From Pseudomonadota bacterium (GTDB lineage Bacteria; Pseudomonadota; Gammaproteobacteria; Burkholderiales; SG8-39): a stretch of 32,122 bases of DNA. Each line of letters begins with the position of its first letter. Position 1 is the first letter of the stretch. The DNA lies in the NCBI GenBank assembly GCA_021811085.1, contig JAJZPQ010000043.1:1-32122 (forward strand), read 5' to 3'. The notes beneath the pieces were generated by a model that was given only the letters and a program-made list of their open reading frames with translations, searched no databases and was not told the DNA's origin. This document shows, one piece after another, positions 15,870 to 23,347 of this stretch. Position numbers and translations under genes: made by a program.

Positions 15870-17213
15870 TCACGCGCGCAGCGCCGCTTCCAGCGCCAGT
15901 CCGACTGCGAGCAGGCGCCGGTCCTCGCCGCCCTGCCCCACGAGCATCAGGCCCACCGGTGCCGTGTCCGGCGCCTGGCAGGGGAGGGTGAGGGCGCAGC
16001 CGTCGAGAAAATTCACCACGCTCGGGTTGCGCAGCATGGCGAGATTGGTCCTGCCGTAGAGTCCATCGTCGGTCTCCAGCGGCGCAATCGCGGGCGCGAC
16101 CATCGTCACCGTCGGCATCAGCAGCGCATCGAAGGGCGCCGCGATGCGCGCGCTCTCGGCGATCAGCGCCGCACGCTGGGTCAGCACGTCGATGTAGTCG
16201 GCCGCGCTGATGTCGGCGCCACGCAGCGTGCGCGAGGCGACGCGCGGATCATACTCGGCCTCGCGCCGCGCGAGCAGATCCCGGTGCAGCGCATAAGCCT
16301 CGGCCACGACCAGGCCGCCCTTGTGATTGATCTGCGGCAGCCGGCGCAGTGCTTCGAAGCGCAGCTCGCTTACCAGCGCGCCGGCCCGCGACAGACGCGT
16401 AAGCGCCGCAGCAAAAGCCGCCGCCACCGCGCTGTCCAAACCATCCAGCACATAATCCTGCACTACGCCCAGGCGCAGGCCCTTGAGCGGCAGCGGCGGC
16501 GGCACTTGCGCTGCTACTCCGGCGAGTATGCTGTCGACCAGCGCGCAACAGGCGACGCTGCGCGCGATCGGGCCGATCGAGTCGAGCGTAGTCGAGAGCG
16601 GGAACGTGCCGTCTGTGGCGATGCGCCTGGCGGTGGGCTTGAATCCGGTGAGACCGCACAATGCGGCAGGAATGCGCACCGAGCCGCCGGTGTCGCTGCC
16701 TAGGCCCATCGCCGCCATGCCGTCCGCGACCGACACCGCCGCGCCGGAAGACGAGCCGCCCGGAATGCGGCCGGTGGCTCGATCCCAGGGATTGCGCGGC
16801 GTGCCGTAATGCGGATTCAGGCCCAGTCCGGAGAACGCGAACTCGACCATATTGGTGCGGCCGACGATGATCGCGCCCGCCTGGCGCAGCCGCCGCACCG
16901 CGGTCGCATCGCTCGCGGCGGGGGCGGCATCGGCGAGCACCTTCGAGCCCGCGCGCGTGATGTCGCCGGCAACGTCGAACAAATCCTTCACCGATACGGG
17001 GATGCCCGCCAGCGGCGAGGGCACGATCCCGTGCGCGCGCAATTCATCGCTGGCCTTGGCTTCGGCCAGCGCCGATTCGCGGTGCGTGCGCAGGAACACG
17101 CGCACACCCTCGCCCGCGGGGGCCGCGATGCGCGTGAGCGCATCCTCGATCAAAGCCTGGCTGCTGGTCTTGCGCGCGGCGAGTTCGGCCGCGAGCGCCA
17201 TGATGGGTTTCAT
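15870..17213 (-). CDS. Amidase-signature family hydrolase
   Basis: 447 aa from the ATG at 17211-17213; the open frame upstream is antisense to comF. The Ser-cisSer-Lys triad is complete: Lys76 (PVSVKDLFD), Ser155 in GGSSSG, and nucleophile Ser179 in GSDTGGSVRIPA, with spacings matching the family. The enzyme should hydrolyse a carboxamide in the cytoplasm; substrate cannot be told from sequence. It is not likely GatA, as gatC and gatB are not adjacent and the C-terminal region is that of the broader amidase family. The start overlaps the stop of a 21-codon frame (ATGA), suggesting coupling. It lies 46 bp upstream of the probable bioC start. Confidence 0.9.
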   Translation of the reverse strand: MKPIMALAAELAARKTSSQALIEDALTRIAAPAGEGVRVFLRTHRESALAEAKASDELRAHGIVPSPLAGIPVSVKDLFDVAGDITRAGSKVLADAAPAASDATAVRRLRQAGAIIVGRTNMVEFAFSGLGLNPHYGTPRNPWDRATGRIPGGSSSGAAVSVADGMAAMGLGSDTGGSVRIPAALCGLTGFKPTARRIATDGTFPLSTTLDSIGPIARSVACCALVDSILAGVAAQVPPPLPLKGLRLGVVQDYVLDGLDSAVAAAFAAALTRLSRAGALVSELRFEALRRLPQINHKGGLVVAEAYALHRDLLARREAEYDPRVASRTLRGADISAADYIDVLTQRAALIAESARIAAPFDALLMPTVTMVAPAIAPLETDDGLYGRTNLAMLRNPSVVNFLDGCALTLPCQAPDTAPVGLMLVGQGGEDRRLLAVGLALEAALRA

Positions 17214-17275
17214 CGCTGGCGCGCGCCCAGGCGCAGCAGCTGCGCGGCGTCGGATTTGACCGCTGTCGGGTTCAT
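17210..17275 (-). CDS. Possible 21-codon leader peptide of the amidase gene
   Basis: A short frame reading MNPTAVKSDAAQ... ends in RQR and a TGA that overlaps the amidase ATG (ATGA at 17210-17213). A GAGAG sequence lies about five bases before its ATG (17273-17275), whereas the amidase itself has no visible Shine-Dalgarno. The frame could supply translational coupling. It has no recognised relative, and the short length makes chance possible. Confidence 0.35.
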   Translation of the reverse strand: MNPTAVKSDAAQLLRLGARQR

Positions 17276-17292
17276 GGTTACTCTCGTCTTGG

Positions 17293-18039
17293 ATGACCAA
17301 CGCATCTTCAGGGAAGCATTTCCACTTGTCAATTTCGCTGCGCGCGCTGCTGGCCCTGGGCACAAAGATCGGGCACGGCCTGCTGGCGCAAGACTGCCTG
17401 CTATGCCAGGCAGCAAGCGGCGGGCAGCTGCTGTGCGCGGCCTGCGCGCGCGAACTGCCGTCGATTGGACCGGCCTGCCCGCGCTGCGCCGCGGCCGGCA
17501 ACAGCAACGCCGAATGCGGCGCCTGCATCGCCGACCCGCCGCATTACGATGCGAGTTGCGCCGCGTTCGTCTACGCACACCCGGTGGACGCATTGATCCA
17601 GGCGCTCAAGTACGGCGGCCAGCTCGCTCTGGCCGGATGGTTCGCGCAGGCGTTGCAGCAGCGTATCGGCGCTGCCGGCGGCGTCGACCTGATCCTGCCC
17701 CTGCCGCTGCATCCGGCGCGCCTGGCCGAACGCGGCTTCAATCAGTCGGCCGAGATTGCCAAGCTGCTGTCGCGCCACTACGGCATCGCCATGGATGCGC
17801 AGCTTGCGCAGCGCGTGCGCAACACCGCGCCGCAGGCCGCGCTGCCCTGGCGCGAGCGTGCGCGCAACATGCGCGGCGCCTTCGCCTGCGACGCCGATCT
17901 TGGCGGCTTGCGCGTGGCCGTGGTGGACGACGTCATGACCACCGGCGCCACGCTGGACGAGTTCGCGCGTACGCTCAAGCACAGCGGTGCCGCGCGCGTC
18001 GAGAACTGGGTGGTCGCACGCACGGCGCGCGATGTTTAA
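17293..18039 (+). CDS. comF: ComF family phosphoribosyltransferase-like protein
   Basis: 248 aa. The N-terminal zinc-ribbon region has four Cys pairs: CLLC (35-38), CAAC (48-51), CPRC (62-65) and CGAC (75-78). The C-terminal phosphoribosyltransferase domain has the PRPP-binding loop VAVVDDVMTTGAT (208-220) and the family motif RGFNQSAEIA. ComF proteins take part in natural DNA uptake in several bacteria; the catalytic reaction is not settled. The start is uncertain: the ATG at 17293 lacks an RBS and a TTG near 17327 is possible. It is divergent from the amidase and overlaps trmL by 8 nt. Confidence 0.93.
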   Translation: MTNASSGKHFHLSISLRALLALGTKIGHGLLAQDCLLCQAASGGQLLCAACARELPSIGPACPRCAAAGNSNAECGACIADPPHYDASCAAFVYAHPVDALIQALKYGGQLALAGWFAQALQQRIGAAGGVDLILPLPLHPARLAERGFNQSAEIAKLLSRHYGIAMDAQLAQRVRNTAPQAALPWRERARNMRGAFACDADLGGLRVAVVDDVMTTGATLDEFARTLKHSGAARVENWVVARTARDV

Positions 18040-18496
18040 CATCGTTCTGTACCAGCCGGAAATCCCGCCCAATACCGGCAACATCATCCGTCTTGCGGCC
18101 AACACCGGCGCCACCCTGCACCTGGTCGAGCCGCTGGGCTTTCGCCTCGAGGACCGCGAATTGAAGCGCGCCGGCCTCGATTATCACGAGTATGCCGGCC
18201 TGGTGGTGCACAAGGATTGGGAGGCAGCCTGCGCGCAGCTGCAGGGCAAACGCGTGTTCGCTTTTTCCACGCGCGCCGAGCGCCTGTACACCGAGCCCGC
18301 CTACCATGCAGGCGACGCACTGCTGTTCGGACCGGAGACGCGCGGCCTGCCGCCGGAGATTTTGCACAGCCTGCCGGCCGCACAGCGCCTGCGCCTGCCG
18401 CTGCGCCCCGGCAACCGCAGCCTCAATCTGTCCAATGCAGTCGCGGTGGCGGTATACGAAGCCTGGCGGCAGCAGGGCTTTGCCGGCGCGAAGTAG
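18032..18496 (+). CDS. trmL: tRNA (cytidine(34)-2'-O)-methyltransferase
   Basis: 154 aa, the size of a minimal SPOUT methyltransferase. Start ATG at 18032 lies inside the end of comF. It begins MFNIVLYQPEIPPNTGNIIR, with the RNA-binding NTGNIIRLAANTGA region. The knotted SAM site has LLFGPETRGLP and LPLRPGNRSLNLSNAVAVA. TrmL methylates the 2'-OH of the wobble base of tRNA-Leu isoacceptors. The longer frame from 17987 is part of comF's coding region. It converges on gpsA with a 31-bp gap and no obvious terminator. Confidence 0.95.
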   Translation: MFNIVLYQPEIPPNTGNIIRLAANTGATLHLVEPLGFRLEDRELKRAGLDYHEYAGLVVHKDWEAACAQLQGKRVFAFSTRAERLYTEPAYHAGDALLFGPETRGLPPEILHSLPAAQRLRLPLRPGNRSLNLSNAVAVAVYEAWRQQGFAGAK

Positions 18497-18527
18497 CGGA
18501 CCGTAGCAGCGTCGCGCGGGTTTGCCT

Positions 18528-19508
18528 CTAGATTTCGCCCTTGGGGTCGCGCGCGAGCAATTGCTCCACGGCCTCGCGCGGCGCAACTCCGCCGAACAGG
18601 ACAGCGCATACCGCCTGCGTAATCGGCATATCGATGCCCAGCTGCCCCGCGCGCTTCGCCACCGCCGCAGCGGTATGCACGCCCTCGGCCACATGCCCCA
18701 GTTCGCGCAGGATGTGATCCAGCTTCCTGCCTTGCGCCAGGCCGAGGCCCACGCGCCGGTTGCGCGACAGCTCGCCGGTGCAGGTCAGGATCAGATCCCC
18801 GGCCCCGGTGAGTCCGGTGAACGTCTCGGGACGCCCGCCGAGCTTCACTCCGAGGCGGGTTATTTCGGCCAAGCCGCGCGTGATCAGGGCCGCGCGCGCG
18901 TTCGCGCCCAAACCCAGGCCGTCGGCGATGCCGGTGGCGATGGCCATGACATTTTTTACCGCGCCGCCGACCTCGACGCCGGTGATATCGTTGCTGAAAT
19001 AGACGCGCAGGCGCAAGCCGTGCAGGGCGCGCGCAGTGGCCCGGCTGAACCCGGCGTCGGCTGAGGCAAGCGTGAGCGCCGTCGGCAAGCCGCGCGCAAC
19101 CTCGAGCGCGAAACTCGGGCCCGACAACACCCCGTAGGCGCTGCCGGAAGGCAGAATGCGCGCGGCGATCTGGTGCGGCAGTTCGGCGCTTTGCGGCTCG
19201 AAGCCCTTGCACAGCCACACCAGGGGTTTGCCCATGGGCGCAAGCCGCGCCAGCATGTCGGAGAGCGCCGCCGTCGGCGTCGCCACCAGCACCAGCTCAG
19301 CCGCGGCAACGGCGGCGTCGAATTCGGCTTCGAGCGCAAGCTGCGGCGGCAGCTCGATTTCGGGCAGATAGCGCTCGTTGCGGCGCACGGCCGCGATAGC
19401 GCTGCATTGCGCGGGATCGCGGCCCCAAAGCACCGTCTCGTGCCTGGCGCAAAGGCTGGCGGCGATTGCCGTGCCCCAGGCGCCGGCGCCGAGTACGCTG
19501 ATCCGCAT
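18528..19508 (-). CDS. gpsA: NAD(P)H-dependent glycerol-3-phosphate dehydrogenase
   Basis: 326 aa. It reduces dihydroxyacetone phosphate to sn-glycerol-3-phosphate for phospholipid synthesis, in the cytoplasm. The Rossmann motif [10 protein letters not shown] is at the N-terminus. Other marks are LCKGFE, the [15 protein letters not shown] segment, the catalytic Lys in [18 protein letters not shown], and [13 protein letters not shown] with [11 protein letters not shown]. It is the last gene of the rhodanese-grxC-secB-gpsA group, an order shared with E. coli; here an SH3-domain gene is inserted between secB and gpsA. Confidence 0.97.
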   Translation of the reverse strand: MRISVLGAGAWGTAIAASLCARHETVLWGRDPAQCSAIAAVRRNERYLPEIELPPQLALEAEFDAAVAAAELVLVATPTAALSDMLARLAPMGKPLVWLCKGFEPQSAELPHQIAARILPSGSAYGVLSGPSFALEVARGLPTALTLASADAGFSRATARALHGLRLRVYFSNDITGVEVGGAVKNVMAIATGIADGLGLGANARAALITRGLAEITRLGVKLGGRPETFTGLTGAGDLILTCTGELSRNRRVGLGLAQGRKLDHILRELGHVAEGVHTAAAVAKRAGQLGIDMPITQAVCAVLFGGVAPREAVEQLLARDPKGEI

Positions 19509-19526
19509 CGCAGGCGCGGCGCCGCG

Positions 19527-19961
19527 CTACAGGCCCCAGACCTGGTTTGCGCGGACGTAACCGGTCTGGCCGTCGAGGTGACGCACCTTGACCCAGAGGC
19601 CCGCGCCGAGTTCGACCACTTCGAGCGCCACCCCCTGCTTGGCCTGGAACACCAGCGGTGCGCCGTCGTCGGGTTTCTGCCTTATGTCGGCCAGCGCCGC
19701 GGTCACCAGCACCGTGCGCGTGTTGGACAGGTCTTTCTTCTCCACCCAGGCAAGATCGCCGGCGACATCGCGCACCTTGGTCCAATTATCCACCTGGACA
19801 ATGATTTCCACAGGGTAGAGCTTGCTCGCCACGAACAGCTTGTTCGCCTTGAGCGAGGGCGCATCGTACATGATCACGGCGTTGTCGCCGATGGAGCGGT
19901 ATTCCCCCGCCCAGGCCGCCGGCGCGGCAAGCAACAGGAGCAGCAGGCAAAGTCGGCGCAT
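19527..19961 (-). CDS. Secreted SH3-domain protein
   Basis: 144 aa from the ATG at 19959-19961; a TTG three codons earlier is also open. A signal peptide ends near AAWA/GEYRSIG. Two SH3-like repeats follow: DNAVIMYDAPSLKANKLFVASKLYPVEII... to LAWVEKKDL, then VTAALADIRQKPD to GYVRANQVWGL. This is the bacterial SH3 pattern (variable start, W-V/GYV end) that binds peptidoglycan or protein partners in the periplasm. The precise function is unknown. It sits between secB (stop 10 bp upstream) and gpsA (18-bp gap), so it is probably cotranscribed. Confidence 0.85.
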   Translation of the reverse strand: MRRLCLLLLLLAAPAAWAGEYRSIGDNAVIMYDAPSLKANKLFVASKLYPVEIIVQVDNWTKVRDVAGDLAWVEKKDLSNTRTVLVTAALADIRQKPDDGAPLVFQAKQGVALEVVELGAGLWVKVRHLDGQTGYVRANQVWGL

Positions 19962-19970
19962 GCGGTGCAA

Positions 19971-20438
19971 TCAGTGCGCGATTTCGATCTTGGGCGCGGC
20001 CTGCGCCTGCTCCTGTTGCAGCCGCTGCAGGTAGATCGCCTCGAAATTCACCGGCGCCAGGTACACCGGCGGGAAACCGGCGCGGGCAACGACATCGGAT
20101 ACCGCCTCGCGCGCATAGGGGAAGAGTATGTTCGGGCAGGCGGTCGCCAGCAGAGGTTCGAGGTCGGATTCGGGCACGTTGCGAATCTGGAAAATGCCGG
20201 CTTGCGCCGCCTCCACCAGGAACATGGTCTTCTCGCCCGCCTTTGCCGTCACCGTAACCGTCAACACCACCTGATACAGGCCCTCGCCTATGGACCCGCC
20301 CTCGTTATGCAGCTGCACGTCGATTTGCGGCTGCTCGCCGGAAAGAAACACTTCGGGCGCATGCGGGATTTCCAGGGACAGATCCTTGACATAAATCTTC
20401 TCGATGCCGAATACCGGCTGCTGCTGCGGTTCGTTCAT
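19971..20438 (-). CDS. secB: Protein-export chaperone SecB
   Basis: 155 aa, the standard length. SecB is a cytosolic tetramer that keeps preproteins unfolded and hands them to SecA. Family sequence is clear: PVFGIEKIYVKDLSLEIPHAPEVF in pieces, EVVLTVTVTAKAG-like central strand (here YQVVLTVTVTAKAGEKTMFLVE), AQAGIFQIRNVPE, and CPNILFPYAREAVSDVVARAGFPPVYLAPVNFEAIY. The acidic, flexible C-terminal tail is short. A GGAA lies five bases before the ATG. It is downstream of grxC in the same operon. Confidence 0.97.
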   Translation of the reverse strand: MNEPQQQPVFGIEKIYVKDLSLEIPHAPEVFLSGEQPQIDVQLHNEGGSIGEGLYQVVLTVTVTAKAGEKTMFLVEAAQAGIFQIRNVPESDLEPLLATACPNILFPYAREAVSDVVARAGFPPVYLAPVNFEAIYLQRLQQEQAQAAPKIEIAH

Positions 20439-20475
20439 TTTGGTTCCAGTGATTGAAGAAGGAGTGCTGCTGCCG

Positions 20476-20739
20476 TCAGCCCTGGCCGCGCAGCAGCGGA
20501 TCGAGCCTGCCGGCGCGATCGAGCGCCGCGAGATCGTCGAAGCCGCCGACGTGGACCTCGCCGATATAAATTTGCGGCACGGTGCGCCGGCCCGTCTTTT
20601 CCATCATTTCCTCGCGCCGCGCGGGATCGAGGTCGATGCGGATTTTCTCGATTTCGGCCACGCCCTTGGACTTCAGCAGCATCTCGGCGCGCTGGCAGTA
20701 AGGGCACACGGCGGTGCTGTACATGCGGATCTTGCCCAT
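20476..20739 (-). CDS. grxC: Glutaredoxin 3
   Basis: 87 aa from the ATG at 20737-20739. The dithiol active site CPYC is at residues 12-15 (MYSTAVCPYCQRAEMLL). The glutathione-binding TVPQIYIG motif and the following GGFDDLAALDRAGRLDPLL complete a standard glutaredoxin. It reduces protein disulfides and mixed glutathione disulfides in the cytoplasm. The longer open frame upstream overlaps the rhodanese gene and is not needed. It is 8 bp downstream of the rhodanese gene and 37 bp upstream of secB. Confidence 0.96.
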   Translation of the reverse strand: MGKIRMYSTAVCPYCQRAEMLLKSKGVAEIEKIRIDLDPARREEMMEKTGRRTVPQIYIGEVHVGGFDDLAALDRAGRLDPLLRGQG

Positions 20740-20747
20740 ATGGGCGC

Positions 20748-21155
20748 CTACCTCTGCACCGGCAGTCCGGCCTGCTGCCACGCGCTAAAGCCGCCGCTCA
20801 GGTTGACTACGTTGGAAAAGCCGTGCTTCCTCAGCGTCGCGGCGGCGGTGGCGGAACGACTGCCGCTGGCGCAATACACGATCACCGGCTTGTCCTTGAA
20901 CTTCTCGATATCGACCAGCCGCGTCTCCAGCTGCGATAGCGGCAACCCGCGCGAATTGAGGATGTGCGCTTGCGCGAACTCGGCCTGCTCGCGCACGTCC
21001 AGCACCAGTGCATCCTCGCGGTTGATCAATTGCGTCGCCTCCAGCGTATTGACCGACGGGCCGCCCGCGCCGCGCCGCAGCAGCGGCCAGATCAGCATCG
21101 CGCCGCTTACGCACGCGACTGCGACGAGGTAAATGTTGTCCATTACGAATTTCAC
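20748..21155 (-). CDS. Membrane-anchored rhodanese-like sulfurtransferase (YibN type)
   Basis: 135 aa from a GTG at 21153-21155. An AGGAG lies five bases upstream of this GTG, whereas the ATG at 21143 would be 17 bases away; the GTG is therefore chosen. One N-terminal membrane helix (about 8-27) precedes a single rhodanese domain: LVLDVREQAEFAQAHI and the active-site loop VYCASGSRSATAA with catalytic Cys95. It heads the grxC-secB-gpsA operon, as YibN does in E. coli. Activity as a thiosulfate or persulfide sulfurtransferase is inferred; the physiological acceptor is unknown. Confidence 0.92.
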   Translation of the reverse strand: MKFVMDNIYLVAVACVSGAMLIWPLLRRGAGGPSVNTLEATQLINREDALVLDVREQAEFAQAHILNSRGLPLSQLETRLVDIEKFKDKPVIVYCASGSRSATAAATLRKHGFSNVVNLSGGFSAWQQAGLPVQR

Positions 21156-21292
21156 GCCTGCTCCTAAATGTTGGGCCGAATTGCGCCGGAGATTTCGCCC
21201 GATCCTGTCGACCGGCATGACGGTGCGCGCAGCACGCTCAAGGGGCCTTGCTCGTCCGCCAGATCGCAAATATCTCGCGCGCAGCCGGCCAG

Positions 21293-21320
21293 TTCACGGT
21301 TTCTGCTACCGGAATATTAT
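21293..21320 (+). promoter_or_regulatory. Candidate gpmA promoter
   Basis: TTCACG (21293-21298), a 16-bp spacer and TATTAT (21315-21320) lie about 40 bp before the gpmA start, in a strikingly AT-rich patch. An alternative -10, TATAAA, is at 21318-21323. The -10 region is inside the inverted repeat GAATATT-ATAA-AATATTC (21312-21329). Confidence 0.5.
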
Positions 21321-21329
21321 AAAATATTC
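21312..21329. promoter_or_regulatory. AT-rich inverted repeat over the gpmA -10 region
   Basis: GAATATT (21312-21318), four bases, AATATTC (21323-21329): perfect 7-bp arms. It coincides with the likely -10 element, a common place for an operator, but AT-rich promoter DNA is prone to chance symmetry. Confidence 0.4.
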
Positions 21330-21335
21330 GCAGGC

Positions 21336-21349
21336 TTACCGTACGGTAA
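21336..21349. promoter_or_regulatory. 14-bp perfect palindrome TTACCGTACGGTAA before the gpmA RBS
   Basis: A fully symmetrical 14-mer with no spacer lies between the presumed transcription start and the gpmA Shine-Dalgarno (AAGGA near 21352). Its form fits an operator for a small dimeric repressor (TetR, GntR or MarR class), or an mRNA hairpin near the ribosome site. No regulator for it can be named. Confidence 0.5.
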
Positions 21350-21361
21350 AAAAGGACAGAC

Positions 21362-22111
21362 ATGAAAAAGGTGATTCTGCTCAGACACGGCGAATCCGTC
21401 TGGAACAAGGAAAACCGCTTCACCGGCTGGACCGACGTCGATCTGACGGCGAAGGGCGTGGAAGAGGCAGGAAACGCGGGCGAGCTCATGCGCGAGGCGG
21501 GGCTGGTGTTCGACCTCGCGCACACTTCGGTGCTCAGGCGCGCGATCAAGACTCTGTGGCTGGCGCTGGAGCGCATGGACCTGATGTGGATTCCGGTAGC
21601 GCACTCCTGGCGCCTGAATGAGCGCCACTACGGCGCCTTGCAAGGCCTGAACAAGGCCGAAACCGCGGCCAAATTCGGCGACGCACAGGTACTTGCCTGG
21701 CGCCGCAGCTACGATATTCCGCCGCCGGCGCTGGCCGCAGACGATCCGCGCTATCCCGGCGCCGACCCGCGCTACCGCGGGCTTGCGCCGAACCAGGTAC
21801 CGCTCACCGAATGCCTCAAGGACACGGTGGCACGTGTGCTGCCCTACTGGAACCAGTCCATCGCCCCGGACATACGCGCAGGCAAGCGCATCCTCATCGC
21901 GGCGCACGGCAATTCGATCCGCGCGCTGGTGAAGTACCTGGACAAGGTGAGCGATACCGACATCGTCGGTCTCAACATTCCCACCGGGGTGCCGCTGGTG
22001 TACGAGCTGGACGATGCGCTCAAACCCCTGCGCCACTACTACCTCGGTGATGCGGCCGAAGTCGAAAAAGCGATGCAGGCGGTCGCGAACCAGGGCAAGG
22101 CGAGGACTTGA
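21362..22111 (+). CDS. gpmA: 2,3-bisphosphoglycerate-dependent phosphoglycerate mutase
   Basis: 249 aa, matching dPGM length. It interconverts 3- and 2-phosphoglycerate in glycolysis and gluconeogenesis. The phosphohistidine motif [10 protein letters not shown] is at the N-terminus (His9), followed by [31 protein letters not shown] and the second catalytic histidine in [15 protein letters not shown] are intact. An AAGGA Shine-Dalgarno precedes the ATG. The leader holds two palindromes and a promoter candidate. It is divergent from the rhodanese-grxC-secB operon (206-bp spacer) and followed by envC. Confidence 0.98.
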   Translation: MKKVILLRHGESVWNKENRFTGWTDVDLTAKGVEEAGNAGELMREAGLVFDLAHTSVLRRAIKTLWLALERMDLMWIPVAHSWRLNERHYGALQGLNKAETAAKFGDAQVLAWRRSYDIPPPALAADDPRYPGADPRYRGLAPNQVPLTECLKDTVARVLPYWNQSIAPDIRAGKRILIAAHGNSIRALVKYLDKVSDTDIVGLNIPTGVPLVYELDDALKPLRHYYLGDAAEVEKAMQAVANQGKART

Positions 22112-22149
22112 ATCCGGCGCCGGGGATGCGCGGCGCGTGCAGGAGCGGC

Positions 22150-23331
22150 ATGCGGTTCCTGCGCGTACTGCGCCTCCTTTGCGCCTGCGCCTTTCTTCCG
22201 GCCGTCGCCCTGAGTGCGGCGCCCGCGGCCCATGCGGCCGACAAAGCCGATCTGGACGCGCTGCGCGAGCGCATCGAAACGCTGAAAAAAAACCTGAGCG
22301 GCGCCGAGGGGAACCGATCGGAGGCCAGCGACGCGCTGCGCGAGTCGGAACGCGGTGTGTCCGAGGCCAATCGCGAGCTGCGCAACATCGGCGCACAGCA
22401 ACGCGCGACGCGCGCCGACCTCAATCGGGTGGAAGAGCAATCGCGCCTGCTGGAGCAGTCGATCGCCTTGCAGCAGCGCGAACTCGGGCAGCTGCTCGCC
22501 CTGCGCCATGTTTCGGGCCAGCAGGATTACCTGAGGCTGCTCCTGTCCGGCGGCGACCCGAACCGGACCGCGCGCGAACTTTACTATTTCGGCTACATCT
22601 CGCGCGCCCAGGCCGATTTCATCCGCGCACTGCGCAGCAACCTCGCCGGTCTGGCGCAGCTCGCGCGCGAAGCGCGCGGCAAGAGCGCGGAGCTGGCCGA
22701 TCTGGAGTCGCGCCAGCGTGCAGGCCGCAAGGAATTGCTCGCACAGCAGGCAGAGCGGCGCCGGGTGCTGGCCAAGCTTTCGACCCAGATCCGCTCCCAG
22801 CGGCGCGAGATCAAATCGCTGCAGCGCGACGAGGCACGCCTGTCGCGCCTGGTCGAGGAAATCGGAAAAGCGATCGCCCCCGGCGGTGGCTGGTGGCGCA
22901 ACGATAAACTGCCCGAATCGGGCCGCGGCGGCACGTTCGCCTCGCTCAAAGGCAAGCTCAGACTGCCGACCCGCGGGGAACTAATGAACCGTTTCGGCAG
23001 TCCACGTAGTGGCAGTGGGCTGAGTTGGAAGGGTTTGTTCATTCGCGGGGCCAGCGGCCAGGAGGTGCACGCGGTCGCGGCCGGCCGGGTGGTGTTCGCC
23101 GAGTGGATGCGCGGCTTCGGCAATCTGCTGATCATCGACCACGGACAGAGCTATCTCACCATCTACGGCAACAACGAATCACTGCTCAAACAGGTGGGCG
23201 ATACCGTCGCGGCCGGCGATGTGGTCGCAACGGTAGGCAATAGCGGCGGCAACCCGGATTCGGGTTTATACTTCGAGATCCGGTATCAAGGCAAAGCCTT
23301 CGATCCATTGCGTTGGGTGTCTTTGAAGTAG
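22150..23331 (+). CDS. envC: Murein hydrolase activator EnvC
   Basis: 393 aa from the ATG at 22150, which has AGGAG four bases upstream; earlier in-frame starts (TTG 22108, ATG 22126) lack an RBS. A signal peptide ends about AAHA/ADKAD. Long coiled-coil helices follow (roughly 35-260, rich in E/R/L heptads), then a C-terminal LytM (M23) domain. The zinc ligands of active M23 enzymes are lost: SWKGLFI replaces HxGxD and LYFEIR replaces HxH. This degeneration is the mark of EnvC, which activates amidases rather than cutting murein. FtsEX, its recruiter and activator, is encoded at 4358-5913. Confidence 0.93.
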   Translation: MRFLRVLRLLCACAFLPAVALSAAPAAHAADKADLDALRERIETLKKNLSGAEGNRSEASDALRESERGVSEANRELRNIGAQQRATRADLNRVEEQSRLLEQSIALQQRELGQLLALRHVSGQQDYLRLLLSGGDPNRTARELYYFGYISRAQADFIRALRSNLAGLAQLAREARGKSAELADLESRQRAGRKELLAQQAERRRVLAKLSTQIRSQRREIKSLQRDEARLSRLVEEIGKAIAPGGGWWRNDKLPESGRGGTFASLKGKLRLPTRGELMNRFGSPRSGSGLSWKGLFIRGASGQEVHAVAAGRVVFAEWMRGFGNLLIIDHGQSYLTIYGNNESLLKQVGDTVAAGDVVATVGNSGGNPDSGLYFEIRYQGKAFDPLRWVSLK

Positions 23332-23347
23332 AAGGGTGGTAGCGTTC

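Noticed and set aside
15870-17213. The amidase as GatA of the glutamyl-tRNA amidotransferase.
   Set aside because: There is no gatC or gatB beside it, and the sequence outside the signature is that of a general amidase.
22150-23331. EnvC as an active M23 endopeptidase.
   Set aside because: The zinc ligands are replaced (SWKGLFI and LYFEIR), which fits an activator.
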